Source: Chloroflexi bacterium TSY
Lineage (GTDB): Bacteria > Chloroflexota > Anaerolineae > Caldilineales > Caldilineaceae
Assembly (NCBI GenBank): GCA_019217005.1
Contig: JAHBNG010000062.1
Location: 16,485 to 80,484 of the forward strand
Length of the DNA stretch: 64,000 bases
Reading direction: 5' to 3'
Position 1 is the stretch's first letter, and each line of letters opens with the position of its first letter. Below are positions 27,532 through 36,614 of the stretch, piece by piece. The position numbers were made by a program, and so were the translations under genes. Below the pieces are notes generated by a model. It was given only the letters and a program-made list of their open reading frames with translations. It was not told the DNA's origin and did no database searches.

Positions 27532-27798
27532 CTATCCCAGTATCGGTGAATTTGGTTCAAGTTGGATGCGATAAAACGTTTGCGGTTGAACAACGCACAT
27601 ATTTGCAATAATGAACCTAGTTGATTGTTCATTGTCCATATAGAGCAACAGACTCTCACTATCTTCATTTAATTGGGGTAGTTCATCTGCAACGATTAAG
27701 GTTCCGATACTGGCCTCAAGGTCAACGATATATTCAACCTCTGTCAGAAATCGCTCACCAGCCCAAACATGCCCAACCCCTTCAATCGAGTGATTCAT
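27532..27798 (-). CDS. Small hypothetical protein
   Basis: An 88-residue protein I do not recognise. It begins MNHSIEGVGHVWAGERFLTE and has alternating hydrophobic and acidic segments (YIVDLEASIGTLIVADELPQ), suggesting a small beta-rich domain with no TM segment. It has a good ribosome binding site (gaggtgagagg just before ATG), which is the main reason for calling it. It converges on comEC, ending 15 bases past the comEC stop. Confidence 0.6.
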   Translation of the reverse strand: MNHSIEGVGHVWAGERFLTEVEYIVDLEASIGTLIVADELPQLNEDSESLLLYMDNEQSTRFIIANMCVVQPQTFYRIQLEPNSPILG

Positions 27799-28138
27799 CC
27801 TCTCACCTCAGCTGTAACTTCTGCCTAATTCAATCTAAACCGGGTTCGTATGAAAACATAGTTTGGCTTTATCAAGTAGAATTGTAGAAACCATGTTCTC
27901 ATCACAACCGCAGTCTAAGCTCAACGATTCGACGCGGTGGGGATTAATAGTATACGGCCTTTATCTGACAACAAGCCTTACTCTTTGCTGACATTTATAA
28001 AAATCGTTACACATTCGGTCGTCTATTCATTTGTGACGCTGAACAAACAAGCAGTTTGTTTGCAATTCGACGACACAAGAATCAAGGTCGAAATGAGGGG
28101 GGTATCTTGTCCGTCAACCTGCTCCAAAAGCCGAGTCC
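27799..28138. other. Intergenic region
   Basis: No gene recognised. A stretch at about 28018-28110 (gtctattcatttgtgacgct, then AACAAAC-rich) resembles, at roughly 60%, the reverse strand of 38850-38945, so it may be a diverged dispersed repeat. The downstream end of the TRAP operon abuts it. Confidence 0.4.
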
Positions 28139-29482
28139 CTAGCGGTTCGACAACTCAACCAACCAAGTCACCGTCTCGGGGAAAATAATCACAAGAATCA
28201 GCGCAATGCCTTGCAACACCATAAAAGGCAAGGCACCTTTGTGGATATCAATGGTTTTCACTTCCTCGGGGGCAACGCTCTGCAGATAAAAGAGGGAGAA
28301 TCCAACGGGTGGGGAGATAAAGGCCATATTTAGGTTGATGGCCATCATAATGCCGAACCAGACCAGATCTGTCTGGGTGAAGCCAAGCTCCAACGCCGCG
28401 GGAATGAGCAGAGGCATGGCGATAAAGCTAATCTCGATAAATTCCAGATTGATGCCGAGTAAGAAGATTGCGATGTTGGCCACAATCACAAAACCCATGC
28501 GGCCCCCGGGCAGATCGGTTAACCAGCTCTGGACATATTGTTGTCCACCCAAGCGATCAAAGATCAGGCCAAAGAAGGTGGAGCAGAAAAGAATCATAAT
28601 GACCAAGGCAGTAATGTTTGCCGTGGAGCGACCGGCTTCCTTGATCAGCTTCCAGTTTAGGTTGCCCTTAAGAGCAGTTAAAATGCAAGCCCCAAAGGCT
28701 CCCACTGCCCCAGCCTCAAAGGGGGCAGCAAGGCCAAAGAAGATACTGCCCAGAACAAAGAAAATGAGCAGCAATGGAGGGACAACCGCCAGGAAGACCC
28801 GTCCCGCCAATTCGGAACCTTTCACAGTACGAGCATCTGGAGGGAGAGCAGGTGCCAATTCGGGTTTGACGTAGGCAATGATCAATACATAGAGACAGTA
28901 AACACCAGAAAGTATTAGTCCAGGCAGTAACGCTCCGACAAAGAGATCGCCTACCCCCACACCAATCTGATCGCTCAACACCACAAGCACGAGACTGGGT
29001 GGCAACAGTTGAGCCATGGTTCCGGATGCAGTGATGGCCCCTGTGGCAAGCTGATGGTTGTAGCCGTAGCGCAGCATGACAGGTAATGAGATCATCCCCA
29101 TGACGATCACAGTGGCGGCGACAACGCCAGTGGCTGCCGCCAATAATGTCCCCACAATGATGACGGCCAGTGCCAATCCGCCACGTAATGGTCCCATCAA
29201 TAAACCAATGGTCTCAAGCAGATCTTCGGCCAGCCCCGATTTTTCAAAGACTGCCCCCATAAAAACAAAGAAGATAATGGCTAGCAGCGTCAGGTCATTC
29301 ATTGTCCCAAACCACCGGTTCGGTAGCAAACGCAAGATTTTGATATCAAATGCTCCCAGCATCAATCCAATGATGCCAAAGGCAATGGCTGTTCCAGCGA
29401 ATGAGAAGGCCACTGGATACCCATAGAGGATCAAAATAAAGAAGAGGACAAACATAACAACTGCTAACCACTCAAAACCCAT
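28139..29482 (-). CDS. dctM: TRAP transporter large permease (DctM)
   Basis: A 447-residue DctM-type subunit, the 12-TM ion-coupled channel of a tripartite ATP-independent periplasmic transporter. The hydrophobic segments are evenly spaced, and typical family blocks are present ([60 protein letters not shown]). It follows dctQ after 45 bases and lies downstream of lutABC on the same strand. No substrate-binding DctP gene is nearby, so that subunit must be encoded elsewhere. By context the cargo is probably lactate or a related hydroxy acid (inference). Confidence 0.94.
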   Translation of the reverse strand: MGFEWLAVVMFVLFFILILYGYPVAFSFAGTAIAFGIIGLMLGAFDIKILRLLPNRWFGTMNDLTLLAIIFFVFMGAVFEKSGLAEDLLETIGLLMGPLRGGLALAVIIVGTLLAAATGVVAATVIVMGMISLPVMLRYGYNHQLATGAITASGTMAQLLPPSLVLVVLSDQIGVGVGDLFVGALLPGLILSGVYCLYVLIIAYVKPELAPALPPDARTVKGSELAGRVFLAVVPPLLLIFFVLGSIFFGLAAPFEAGAVGAFGACILTALKGNLNWKLIKEAGRSTANITALVIMILFCSTFFGLIFDRLGGQQYVQSWLTDLPGGRMGFVIVANIAIFLLGINLEFIEISFIAMPLLIPAALELGFTQTDLVWFGIMMAINLNMAFISPPVGFSLFYLQSVAPEEVKTIDIHKGALPFMVLQGIALILVIIFPETVTWLVELSNR

Positions 29483-29527
29483 GAAGAAACATCCTTTTGA
29501 TATTGTTTGATGAAATACGCCTATAAA

Positions 29528-30121
29528 TCACTCAATACGCAATGGTGACTCAGTATCGAGCTCTGTTTCGACCAGTTCCTCGTGTCCGCGGAGGATCACC
29601 CAGAGCTTGACAAGCTCGGAAAAGGTCTGGAGCAGCAACAGGACAAAAGCAATGATAATCATCGTCTTGATCGGCGCACGCGGCAACCCACCCGGATCGG
29701 GTGACTGTTCCCAAGGACCCCACCCTCCGTTCGGCAGACGTCCCCAAGCTGTTAGAACCGGATTAATTGTGACCCAAATTGCGAGCAAACAGAACGGAAC
29801 GAGGAATAAAAGATGTCCGACAAAATCAAGAAGTGCTTTACGCTTTGTCGGCCAATGAGCATAAATGAAATCAACGCGCACATTGATCCCATGCTTCAAA
29901 ATGTACGCAAAACTCAAGAAAAAGACGAGTGAATAGAAGTGCCACTGTAGTTCCAAAAAAGTGTTGAACGAAAGCTGGGTACCGATATATTGGCCCAAAT
30001 AGCGTACCACAACATTGTAGAACGTCAGCGCCACTGTAATGATGACTAAATAGACGGAGATTGTCCCAATCCAGTCAGAAAACCGATCAATCCGGCGAGA
30101 TAAATTGATTAATCCGTTCAT
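29528..30121 (-). CDS. dctQ: TRAP transporter small permease (DctQ)
   Basis: A 197-residue four-TM small subunit. The first helix is GTISVYLVIITVALTFYNVVVRY, then LQWHFYSLVFFLSFAYILKHG with the conserved E-x-x-x family region and HINVR-type loop (GINVRVDFIY). Helices follow around LLFLVPFCLLAIWV and IKTMIIIAFVLLLLQTFSE. The frame extends upstream to 30229, but that part is encoded by a family A repeat, so MNGLINLSRR at 30121 is the likely start. It partners DctM just downstream. Confidence 0.9.
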   Translation of the reverse strand: MNGLINLSRRIDRFSDWIGTISVYLVIITVALTFYNVVVRYLGQYIGTQLSFNTFLELQWHFYSLVFFLSFAYILKHGINVRVDFIYAHWPTKRKALLDFVGHLLFLVPFCLLAIWVTINPVLTAWGRLPNGGWGPWEQSPDPGGLPRAPIKTMIIIAFVLLLLQTFSELVKLWVILRGHEELVETELDTESPLRIE

Positions 30122-30143
30122 TGATTGCCTACATTTCCATTTT

Positions 30144-30225
30144 CGAGTGTGTACCACAAAGTGTGAAAATGGGCACCGCTCAGTCAGAGAATCGGTTGCA
30201 TTTACATACTTTGGGACACACTCCC
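30144..30225. repeat. Family A palindromic repeat, copy 4
   Basis: cgagtgtgtaccacaaagtg ... acatactttgggacacactc with central tcagtcagagaatcgg, inverted relative to the others. It occupies most of the 127-bp gap between lutC and dctQ, where it could attenuate or process the shared transcript. Confidence 0.85.
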
Positions 30226-30248
30226 CCATTTTCGAGGAACGTCTTGCT

Positions 30249-30932
30249 TTACTCCGAAGACATAGCTATACGGAAGTCAAAGTCATTATCTTCTACCAAA
30301 ACCACATGTAACTCACCGGGTCCATGCATACCAAGAATCAATTCCATCGCAATGTCGGCCGTCTTGCTTGGACCGGAGATCAAGACAATATTGCTCGATC
30401 GGCGAAAGCGCTCCAGTTGATTGGCGCGTTGCTCAGCTATCCAACTTTCGAAATCAGGCATGATCTGACTCGTTGTCACAATAGCGATATGGACGGGCGG
30501 CAACAACGACGCGTTGCGGTATTGCCCCGTGTCGCTGGCCAAAACCAGGCTTCCTGTCGCAGCCAATGCCGCTGTCGCGCCGCTTAGCCCGACTCGTACA
30601 GATGGATCGTCTGCTTCTGCAATACGCACACCAGCAGCGGCAAGCGTGTCCATGACATTTGGGAGTGAAATCGTCTCTGCGTCCCAACTGATGATTGATT
30701 GATCACCGTCTAGAATTTCCAAAATCGTCTCGATTGCCGCCGACGGACTGGCCGTTTGATGGACAACAGCAGCCAGTTTCTCTGCTTCTACAACAAATCG
30801 TTCGACCAAAGTAGACGGGGAGAGATCCTCAAGAGGCACCATTGGTAAATAGGATTCAGGCGCCAGCGCCATATCGGCAAATGGTCGTGGTGCTGCGCGC
30901 AAAGTACTCAATATCTTCTCTCGGCTGCTCAT
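30249..30932 (-). CDS. lutC: Lactate utilization protein C (LUD domain)
   Basis: A 227-residue LUD-domain protein, third subunit of the LutABC L-lactate oxidising complex. The C-terminal part RSSNIVLISGPSKTADIAMELILGMHGPGELHVVLVED is the family signature (GPSxTADIE-like, HGP). The N-terminal helix region is shorter than some homologues but complete. It starts 3 bases after the lutB stop, so translation is coupled. lutC is the last lut gene; TRAP permease genes follow on the same strand. Confidence 0.92.
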   Translation of the reverse strand: MSSREKILSTLRAAPRPFADMALAPESYLPMVPLEDLSPSTLVERFVVEAEKLAAVVHQTASPSAAIETILEILDGDQSIISWDAETISLPNVMDTLAAAGVRIAEADDPSVRVGLSGATAALAATGSLVLASDTGQYRNASLLPPVHIAIVTTSQIMPDFESWIAEQRANQLERFRRSSNIVLISGPSKTADIAMELILGMHGPGELHVVLVEDNDFDFRIAMSSE

Positions 30933-30935
30933 TCT

Positions 30936-32351
30936 TTAATTCCCACTTCTTTTCCGCTCTTTCCACAACTCTCGAAATGGCTTGGGCGCGAATTCAGGAA
31001 AATCCCGATGTTTGGTCCAGCCACTGAGTGGTCCGGGCAAATTCTTGGTTGGAATCAACCGAGAGCCCAATGCAGCCATTTTGCCACTCAATGCGAAACG
31101 GTTAGGCGAACGGTTGGCCCACGCCCAAGCTTTGATGCCAATGGTCCATTGTGCTTCTGACTTGCCTTGATCGACAAGATCGCTACGGAGATCAAGCAAC
31201 ATTCGCGGGATGTCAATATCAACTGGGCAGACCTGCTTGCAGGTACCACAGAGGCTGCTGGCGTGAGGAAGCGGTTTGGCATTCTCTGGACCGACAAGCA
31301 ATGGGGTGACCACTGCGCCAATCGGACCAGGGTAGACCCAACCATAGGCATGACCACCCGTCGACTGATAGACAGGACAAGCGTTCAAGCAAGCGCCACA
31401 GCGGATACAAGCAAGCGACTCGGCATAATCTGTGCCATAAATGCGACTACGGCCATTATCAACGAGGATGACATAGACATGGTCAGGACCATCATTTTCA
31501 TGCGCGCGGCGTGGCCCGTTGACCATGTGCGTATAGACGGTCAGAGTCTGCCCTGTGGCGCTGCGGGGCAACACCTGGGTTAATGTGGCATAATCTTCAA
31601 CAGTTTCCACAAGCTTCTCGATGCCAACCACTGCAACATGTACACGAGGCAGACTCGTGACCATCCGCGCATTGCCTTCGTTGGTGACAAGGCAAACTGT
31701 GCCTGTCTCAGCAATGATGAAGTTGCCACCAGAAATGCCCATATCCGCAGCCAGAAACGCCTCGCGTAACTTCCCCCGTGCATATTGGGCCATCTCTTTG
31801 GCATCGTCTGTGTGGGGCATCTCTATCTTATCGGTAAAGATAGTACGAATACTATTTTTGCTCTTGTGGATCACGGGCGTCACAATATGACTAGGTGGTT
31901 CATCATTCAGCTGCAAAATATATTCGCCCAGATCCGTTTCAACGACTTCAATGCCATGTTTTTCCATGACATGATTCAACCCAATCTCCTCCGTGACCAT
32001 ACTCTTGCTCTTGACCACACTCTGTACATTGTGCTCCTGAGCAATGTCGAGTACATGCTGATTGGCCTCTGCATTGTCAATGGCCCACAAAACCTGAATG
32101 CCATTTTCCTGCATTTTGGCTTCAGCCTGTTCAAGCAGATCGGGCAGATCGGGCAGCTTGTTCAGAGCCCGCCGTTTGGCCGCTGCAGCCTGTTGGCGCA
32201 TGGCCTCGCCATGTTCTTTGCTCGTGGCAAACATCGCCGCGAGCCGTTTCTGATATGCCGTGCCCGTGCCAGTCACCACGGCATTCCGCTGCTCACTGTT
32301 GTTGACGGCGATCTCAGAGGCTCGGATAAAGTTGTTCGACTGGACTTGCAT
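30936..32351 (-). CDS. lutB: Lactate utilization iron-sulfur protein B
   Basis: A 471-residue LutB. The N-terminal LUD domain spans about residues 60-290, followed by two 4Fe-4S ferredoxin clusters: CIRCGACLNACPVY and CGTCKQVCPVDIDIPRML. A conserved tail follows (GPLSGWTKHRDFPEFAPKPF), typical of this family. It is thought to pass electrons from L-lactate oxidation to the respiratory chain. The start overlaps the lutA stop by one base (taAtg). Confidence 0.95.
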   Translation of the reverse strand: MQVQSNNFIRASEIAVNNSEQRNAVVTGTGTAYQKRLAAMFATSKEHGEAMRQQAAAAKRRALNKLPDLPDLLEQAEAKMQENGIQVLWAIDNAEANQHVLDIAQEHNVQSVVKSKSMVTEEIGLNHVMEKHGIEVVETDLGEYILQLNDEPPSHIVTPVIHKSKNSIRTIFTDKIEMPHTDDAKEMAQYARGKLREAFLAADMGISGGNFIIAETGTVCLVTNEGNARMVTSLPRVHVAVVGIEKLVETVEDYATLTQVLPRSATGQTLTVYTHMVNGPRRAHENDGPDHVYVILVDNGRSRIYGTDYAESLACIRCGACLNACPVYQSTGGHAYGWVYPGPIGAVVTPLLVGPENAKPLPHASSLCGTCKQVCPVDIDIPRMLLDLRSDLVDQGKSEAQWTIGIKAWAWANRSPNRFALSGKMAALGSRLIPTKNLPGPLSGWTKHRDFPEFAPKPFRELWKERKRSGN

Positions 32352-33124
32352 TACGTGCCCCCCTTTATCCCCTCTGCCAGAACATCCGCAACATGCCGTA
32401 CACGTTTAGTCGATTGTTGCTTTGACAATCCCCCATTCATGTGGGTCATGCAACTGACGTCGCCAGTCAAAATTGTTTGAGCGGGACACTCATTGATGTG
32501 ATCGATTTTACGTTGTAGCATCGTGCCGCTGATATCGGCCATTTTGACGCTGAAAAGACCGCCGAATCCACAGCAGGCATCACACCCAACCAGATCTTCC
32601 ACCGTCGCGTTCTCGACGTGCTGAAGCAGGGTACGGGATGAGGCCCCAAGTCCGAGTAAACGCAGCCCATGACAGGCATCGTGGAAGGCAAATGACTCTG
32701 GCTTGGGTAGCCGAGCATTCAAGTCGGTAATCCCTAACCCCTGAACAATGAACTCACTAAATTCCCACGTGATGGATGCCATCCGCTCGGCTTGGGCCAA
32801 CTGATGGGGGGCAGCGGCATAGAGGGCTGGATATTCGTGGCGTACCATGGCCGCACATGATCCAGATGGCGTCACGATCACTTCGGCATGAGCAAAGGCA
32901 CGCATAAACTGGTCCGCAACTTGCCTAGCCTCTACTCGATATCCGGCATTAAAGCCAGGTTGCCCGCAACATGTTTGATTTGGGGGGAATTCAACTTCGA
33001 CATCAAGATGCTCTAATACGTCTACGACCGACATGCCGGTTTGTGGATAGAGCATATCAATCATACAAGTGACGAAGAGCGATACTCTTTTGCCAATCGG
33101 AGATTCTCGGGTTGGTAAAGCCAT
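32351..33124 (-). CDS. lutA: Lactate utilization protein A (CCG domains)
   Basis: A 257-residue protein of the LutA/GlpC-C-terminal type with two cysteine-rich CCG domains: CCGQPGFNAG near residue 55 and CCGFGGLFSVK near 190, each binding an iron-sulfur cluster with an upstream Cys (LFVTCMIDMLYP; CHGLRLLG). First gene of the operon lutA-lutB-lutC, then dctQ-dctM. The start at 33124 gives MALPTRESPIGKRVSLFVTC, which is normal. Confidence 0.94.
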   Translation of the reverse strand: MALPTRESPIGKRVSLFVTCMIDMLYPQTGMSVVDVLEHLDVEVEFPPNQTCCGQPGFNAGYRVEARQVADQFMRAFAHAEVIVTPSGSCAAMVRHEYPALYAAAPHQLAQAERMASITWEFSEFIVQGLGITDLNARLPKPESFAFHDACHGLRLLGLGASSRTLLQHVENATVEDLVGCDACCGFGGLFSVKMADISGTMLQRKIDHINECPAQTILTGDVSCMTHMNGGLSKQQSTKRVRHVADVLAEGIKGGT

Positions 33125-33538
33125 ACTTGTCGTTGATGGGGCGATAGTGATACTCTATGAATCTATCGTTTCGTACACGTTCGCCTGATGAGCAGTTGGT
33201 TGCTGGGGGTGACATGAAAAGTATTCTAGCATATCTACAGACCGAACCTGTAATTTTGGCAATTCACTATTGACAATTAATTTAAGATCGACAGATCGAC
33301 AGGCTTTCCAAGATGAATCGTTGTATTCTGGTTACACGGACGGATTCCCAATCAACCATTTTTCCGATACAATAGAGCTTTACTAAAAAAATGGGTAAGC
33401 ATCTTCACAATAAAAAGGGACAAGATCTTTGCTGAAGAAGTCAAGAGTGGTCGGGGATTCGAAACCATTTCTGACCGCTGCCGAGAAGGCCGCCTCTGTC
33501 CAGTCGCTGCTTATTGAGAAGACAAAAGGAGAACCAAT
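33125..33538. other. Divergent intergenic region
   Basis: Contains the promoters of lutA (minus) and the DapA-family gene (plus). No LldR/LutR repressor gene is adjacent, and no clear operator stands out. A 129-codon minus-strand frame (33383-33772) runs antisense to the downstream gene and is rejected. Confidence 0.5.
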
Positions 33539-34426
33539 ATGGCTAAATTTGAAGGGGTTGTTCCAGCCCTCATTACCCCAATGGATCGAGATGGCAGAAT
33601 AAATGAAGATGCCTTGCGCAAGGTGATAGAGTTCAACATCCAGGCGGGTGTCCACGGTTTCTGGGTTGCGGGTGGTACAGGTGAAAGCGTTCTGCTCGAC
33701 GATCAGGAGAATATGCGCGTTGCGGAGATTGCCGCCGCTCAAAATCAGGGCCGCATCAACAATATTATGCATGTGGGGGCCCCGACGACGGCACGTTCAG
33801 CCCGACTAGCTGAACATGCTGCCAAGGTAGGCGTAGAGGCGATCTGCTGTGTCCCTCCCTTTTTCTATGGCCGAAGCGATGAGGCGATCGTCGAGCATTA
33901 TCGTGTCGTTGCGGCGGCTGCCGATTTGCCCTTGTTTGTCTACAATCTACCGAGCGCAACGGGTGTCGAGATTACACCAGAGTTGATGGCAAAGATTCAG
34001 GAAGGTGTTCCTCAGCTAATCGGTTTGAAACACTCCGCACTCAACATGATGAATGTACGTACCTTTGCCAAAATGGGACTGGCCTGCTTTATTGGCAATT
34101 GCAGACTGATGTTACCTGCGATGACCGTTGGTGCTGTGGGCAATGTAGATGGACCACCCAATATGGCACCAGAGCTGTGGATGGCAATATGGCGGGCTTA
34201 TCAGAAAGGAGATTTGGCTGCGGCTGAAGCCGCCCAGGATCGAGCGATCGAGGTGGCCAATTTGATGGAGCGACATTATTTTCATGCTCAGATTAAGGCT
34301 GTTTTGAGCGAACGACTTGGGATCGACTGCGGCAACCCTCGCCCTCCCGGAGAAGCTTTGACAGACGCACAACGGAGTCTACTGTTGAAACGAGTGGCGG
34401 AGCTTGGTTTGGACAGAGTGAGCTGA
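33539..34426 (+). CDS. Dihydrodipicolinate synthase/N-acetylneuraminate lyase family aldolase
   Basis: A 295-residue class I aldolase of the DapA/NanA superfamily. GGTGESVLL binds the pyruvate carboxylate, Tyr in LFVYNLPSATG is the catalytic tyrosine, and Lys in IGLKHSALNM forms the Schiff base. Length is normal. The isolated position and the divergence from canonical DapA (for example GLKHSALNMMN) favour a catabolic aldolase, such as a keto-deoxy sugar acid or sialic acid lyase, rather than lysine biosynthesis. This is an inference. A strong aaaaggag site precedes the ATG. Confidence 0.88.
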   Translation: MAKFEGVVPALITPMDRDGRINEDALRKVIEFNIQAGVHGFWVAGGTGESVLLDDQENMRVAEIAAAQNQGRINNIMHVGAPTTARSARLAEHAAKVGVEAICCVPPFFYGRSDEAIVEHYRVVAAAADLPLFVYNLPSATGVEITPELMAKIQEGVPQLIGLKHSALNMMNVRTFAKMGLACFIGNCRLMLPAMTVGAVGNVDGPPNMAPELWMAIWRAYQKGDLAAAEAAQDRAIEVANLMERHYFHAQIKAVLSERLGIDCGNPRPPGEALTDAQRSLLLKRVAELGLDRVS

Positions 34427-34986
34427 TGTAGGTGTGATTCACGTTTTTTTGTAACGATTTCGACTTTCTGGCTTATCATCTGATGAGCCGTAATTTGGGA
34501 TAGTTCAGATGACCCATTGAGTTACGTTGACACTTGTGCTCGTGGAGGAGGCATTCTCTATTACACGCAGTAGACATAATCCTGCACTTCTCAGTCAAAA
34601 CAGACTCGAGCGGGCCAAATGGTCCGAGATTCTCTACTGCGTCTTTTTTCGCCATTTGAACGCTCTACCTCTGAGAAATCCTACTGCGTGTAATCTCTAA
34701 CGCCGGTCACAGTCGAGTACCCGCCGCATTAGAGAATGCTGGCTCCACATTCAATTGTAATGGCGCGAATTGCTAATTTGAACCATCTCCGCACGGTTAA
34801 GCAGTTGGGTGGATGGCCGATGGGGGACTGCATCCGTGCATCGCATTCTCGTTATCTTGTCCACAGACTCAAAGGCACCCATGCGTGGATAGTGGATTGA
34901 CATGAACAGGGCTAGCTTCTACAATACGTATAAATCTTTGTTTTGAACAGAGATTGACATTTATGGATGGCAAAGCGGAGTTTGCA
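34427..34986. other. Intergenic region with family C repeat
   Basis: About 560 bases without a gene. Positions 34551-34745 are a composite of palindromes: attacacgcagtag and ctactgcgtgtaat lie about 110 bases apart, and the segment 34690-34740 repeats taacgccgg...gcattagagaatgc, the family C hairpin. The rest (34750-34950) shows nothing recognisable besides the promoter region of the next gene. Confidence 0.6.
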
Positions 34987-36580
34987 ATGCGTAGATTCTC
35001 TTCATACGGACCAATCGATATCCGCACAGAGTATTATGTGCCGCGTGCTGAATTGGTTGAACAGGGCCTCCGGCAAGTTTTGGGTGAGAATCCAGAGCTT
35101 GGGGGGGCATTACATCACGGTGTGGGCACCGCGACAGCGCGGAAAGACATGGATTATGCAGAACGTGTTGTGGCGTCTGCGGGAGCCGGAATATGAGCAG
35201 TTCGATGTTTTAAAGATCAATTTGGAACATCTGAAACAAACAACGAGTGTTGACCGTGTCGTATATGTGATCTCCCGTGAAATCATTAAAATGCTGGAAC
35301 TTGATATAAAGCCAGTTAACAAGCTCGACGAGTTTTATGATGTCTTTGAGCAAGGTGTTCTGCGAAAGCCTCTCATTCTCATCATGGATGAATTTGATGC
35401 TTTGACTGAAAAGGCAATCAGTGGGATAGCTGGTGTATTTCGTAATATCTATGTACATCGACGAGACGATAAGATTCCTTTAACTGATAAAAAGTACTAT
35501 CTTCTCCATGGTGTTGCCCTCATCGGTGTACGTGGCGTTCTCGGCGTTGAAAACGAGACTGGTTCGCCCTTTAATGTACAACGTAGCGTTCATATTCCTA
35601 ACCTGACCGTTGATGAAGTCACCGAGATGTTCCGCTGGTATGAACGCGAGAGCGGGCAAAAAGTTGATCAGGCGGTCATCGATCGGGTTTTTTACGAAAC
35701 AAAAGGGCAACCGGGTCTAGTCTCGTGGTTGGGTGAACAACTAACAGAAGCTTTCAATGAGCATAACTCATCCATCGTGATGGATGACTTTGAGGTGGCC
35801 TATGCAGCAGCTATCAACGCCCTCCCCAACGCAAATGTTATCAACCTGATCAGCAAAGCAAAGCAGGAACCATATCGAAACTTTATTTTAGAGCTATTTG
35901 AGACCGACCAGAAAATCGATTTTCGCTATGAAGATCCTAGCATCAATTTTTTATACATGAATGGCGTCATCGACTATGAAATTGTGGACAAAATCAATCG
36001 CTATGTAAAATTTCCCAGCCCATTCGTACAGAAAAAGCTCTTCAACTACTTTGCCCATGAGATTGTGAAAGATGTGGGGTCTCTACATGCCCCCTTTGAA
36101 GATATTTCAGATTCTATTACCGAAGATAGCTTACATGTCAGAAACTTGATGCGGCGTCATGAACAATACCTGCGTGATAATCGAGAATGGTTGCTAAAAG
36201 ACGCGCCACGCAAAGTCAATCTACGCGTCTACGAAGCGGTCTATCACTTCAATCTTTTTCGCTATTTGGTTACATTTTTGGGACAGAGAGGTCATGTTTA
36301 TCCAGAATTCCCAACAGGCAATAGCAAGATCGATCTGATCATCGAATATGCCGGCCAGACCTATGGGCTGGAAGTCAAAAGCTATAGTGACCAAATTGCG
36401 TATCGTGAAGCTCTTGGGCAGGCAGCCCTCTATGGTCAACAGTTGGGATTGTCTGAGATCTTTCTCATCTTATTTATGGAAGAGATTGACGAGACGAATC
36501 GCCAAAAATATGAAGCCGACTATTTTGATGATAAGACGGGGGTGAGAGTTCTGCCGACTTTTGTGACAACGGTCGGGTAG
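34987..36580 (+). pseudogene. AAA ATPase with PD-(D/E)XK nuclease domain, frameshifted at a G7 tract
   Basis: Starts RRFSSYGPIDIRTEYYVPR in one frame, breaks at seven G (35101-35107), and continues HYITVWAPRQRGKTWIMQ in the next. With six G the protein would be about 530 residues. The AAA-like domain has Walker A APRQRGKT and Walker B LILIMDEFDAL. The C-terminus has a nuclease core, GNSKIDLIIEYAGQTYGLEVK (Asp ... Glu-x-Lys). Such fusions occur among defence-like or mobile-element ATPases of unknown role. A gcggag site precedes the ATG at 34987. The broken frame may be real decay, a switchable homopolymer, or a sequencing error. Confidence 0.8.
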
Positions 36581-36614
36581 AATATAACCGAGAATAGATT
36601 TATACCAATGAGGC

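Noticed and set aside
28335..28874. 179-codon frame antisense to dctM
   Set aside because: Low-complexity shadow of a multi-TM gene, without a ribosome binding site; dctM motifs are clear on the other strand.
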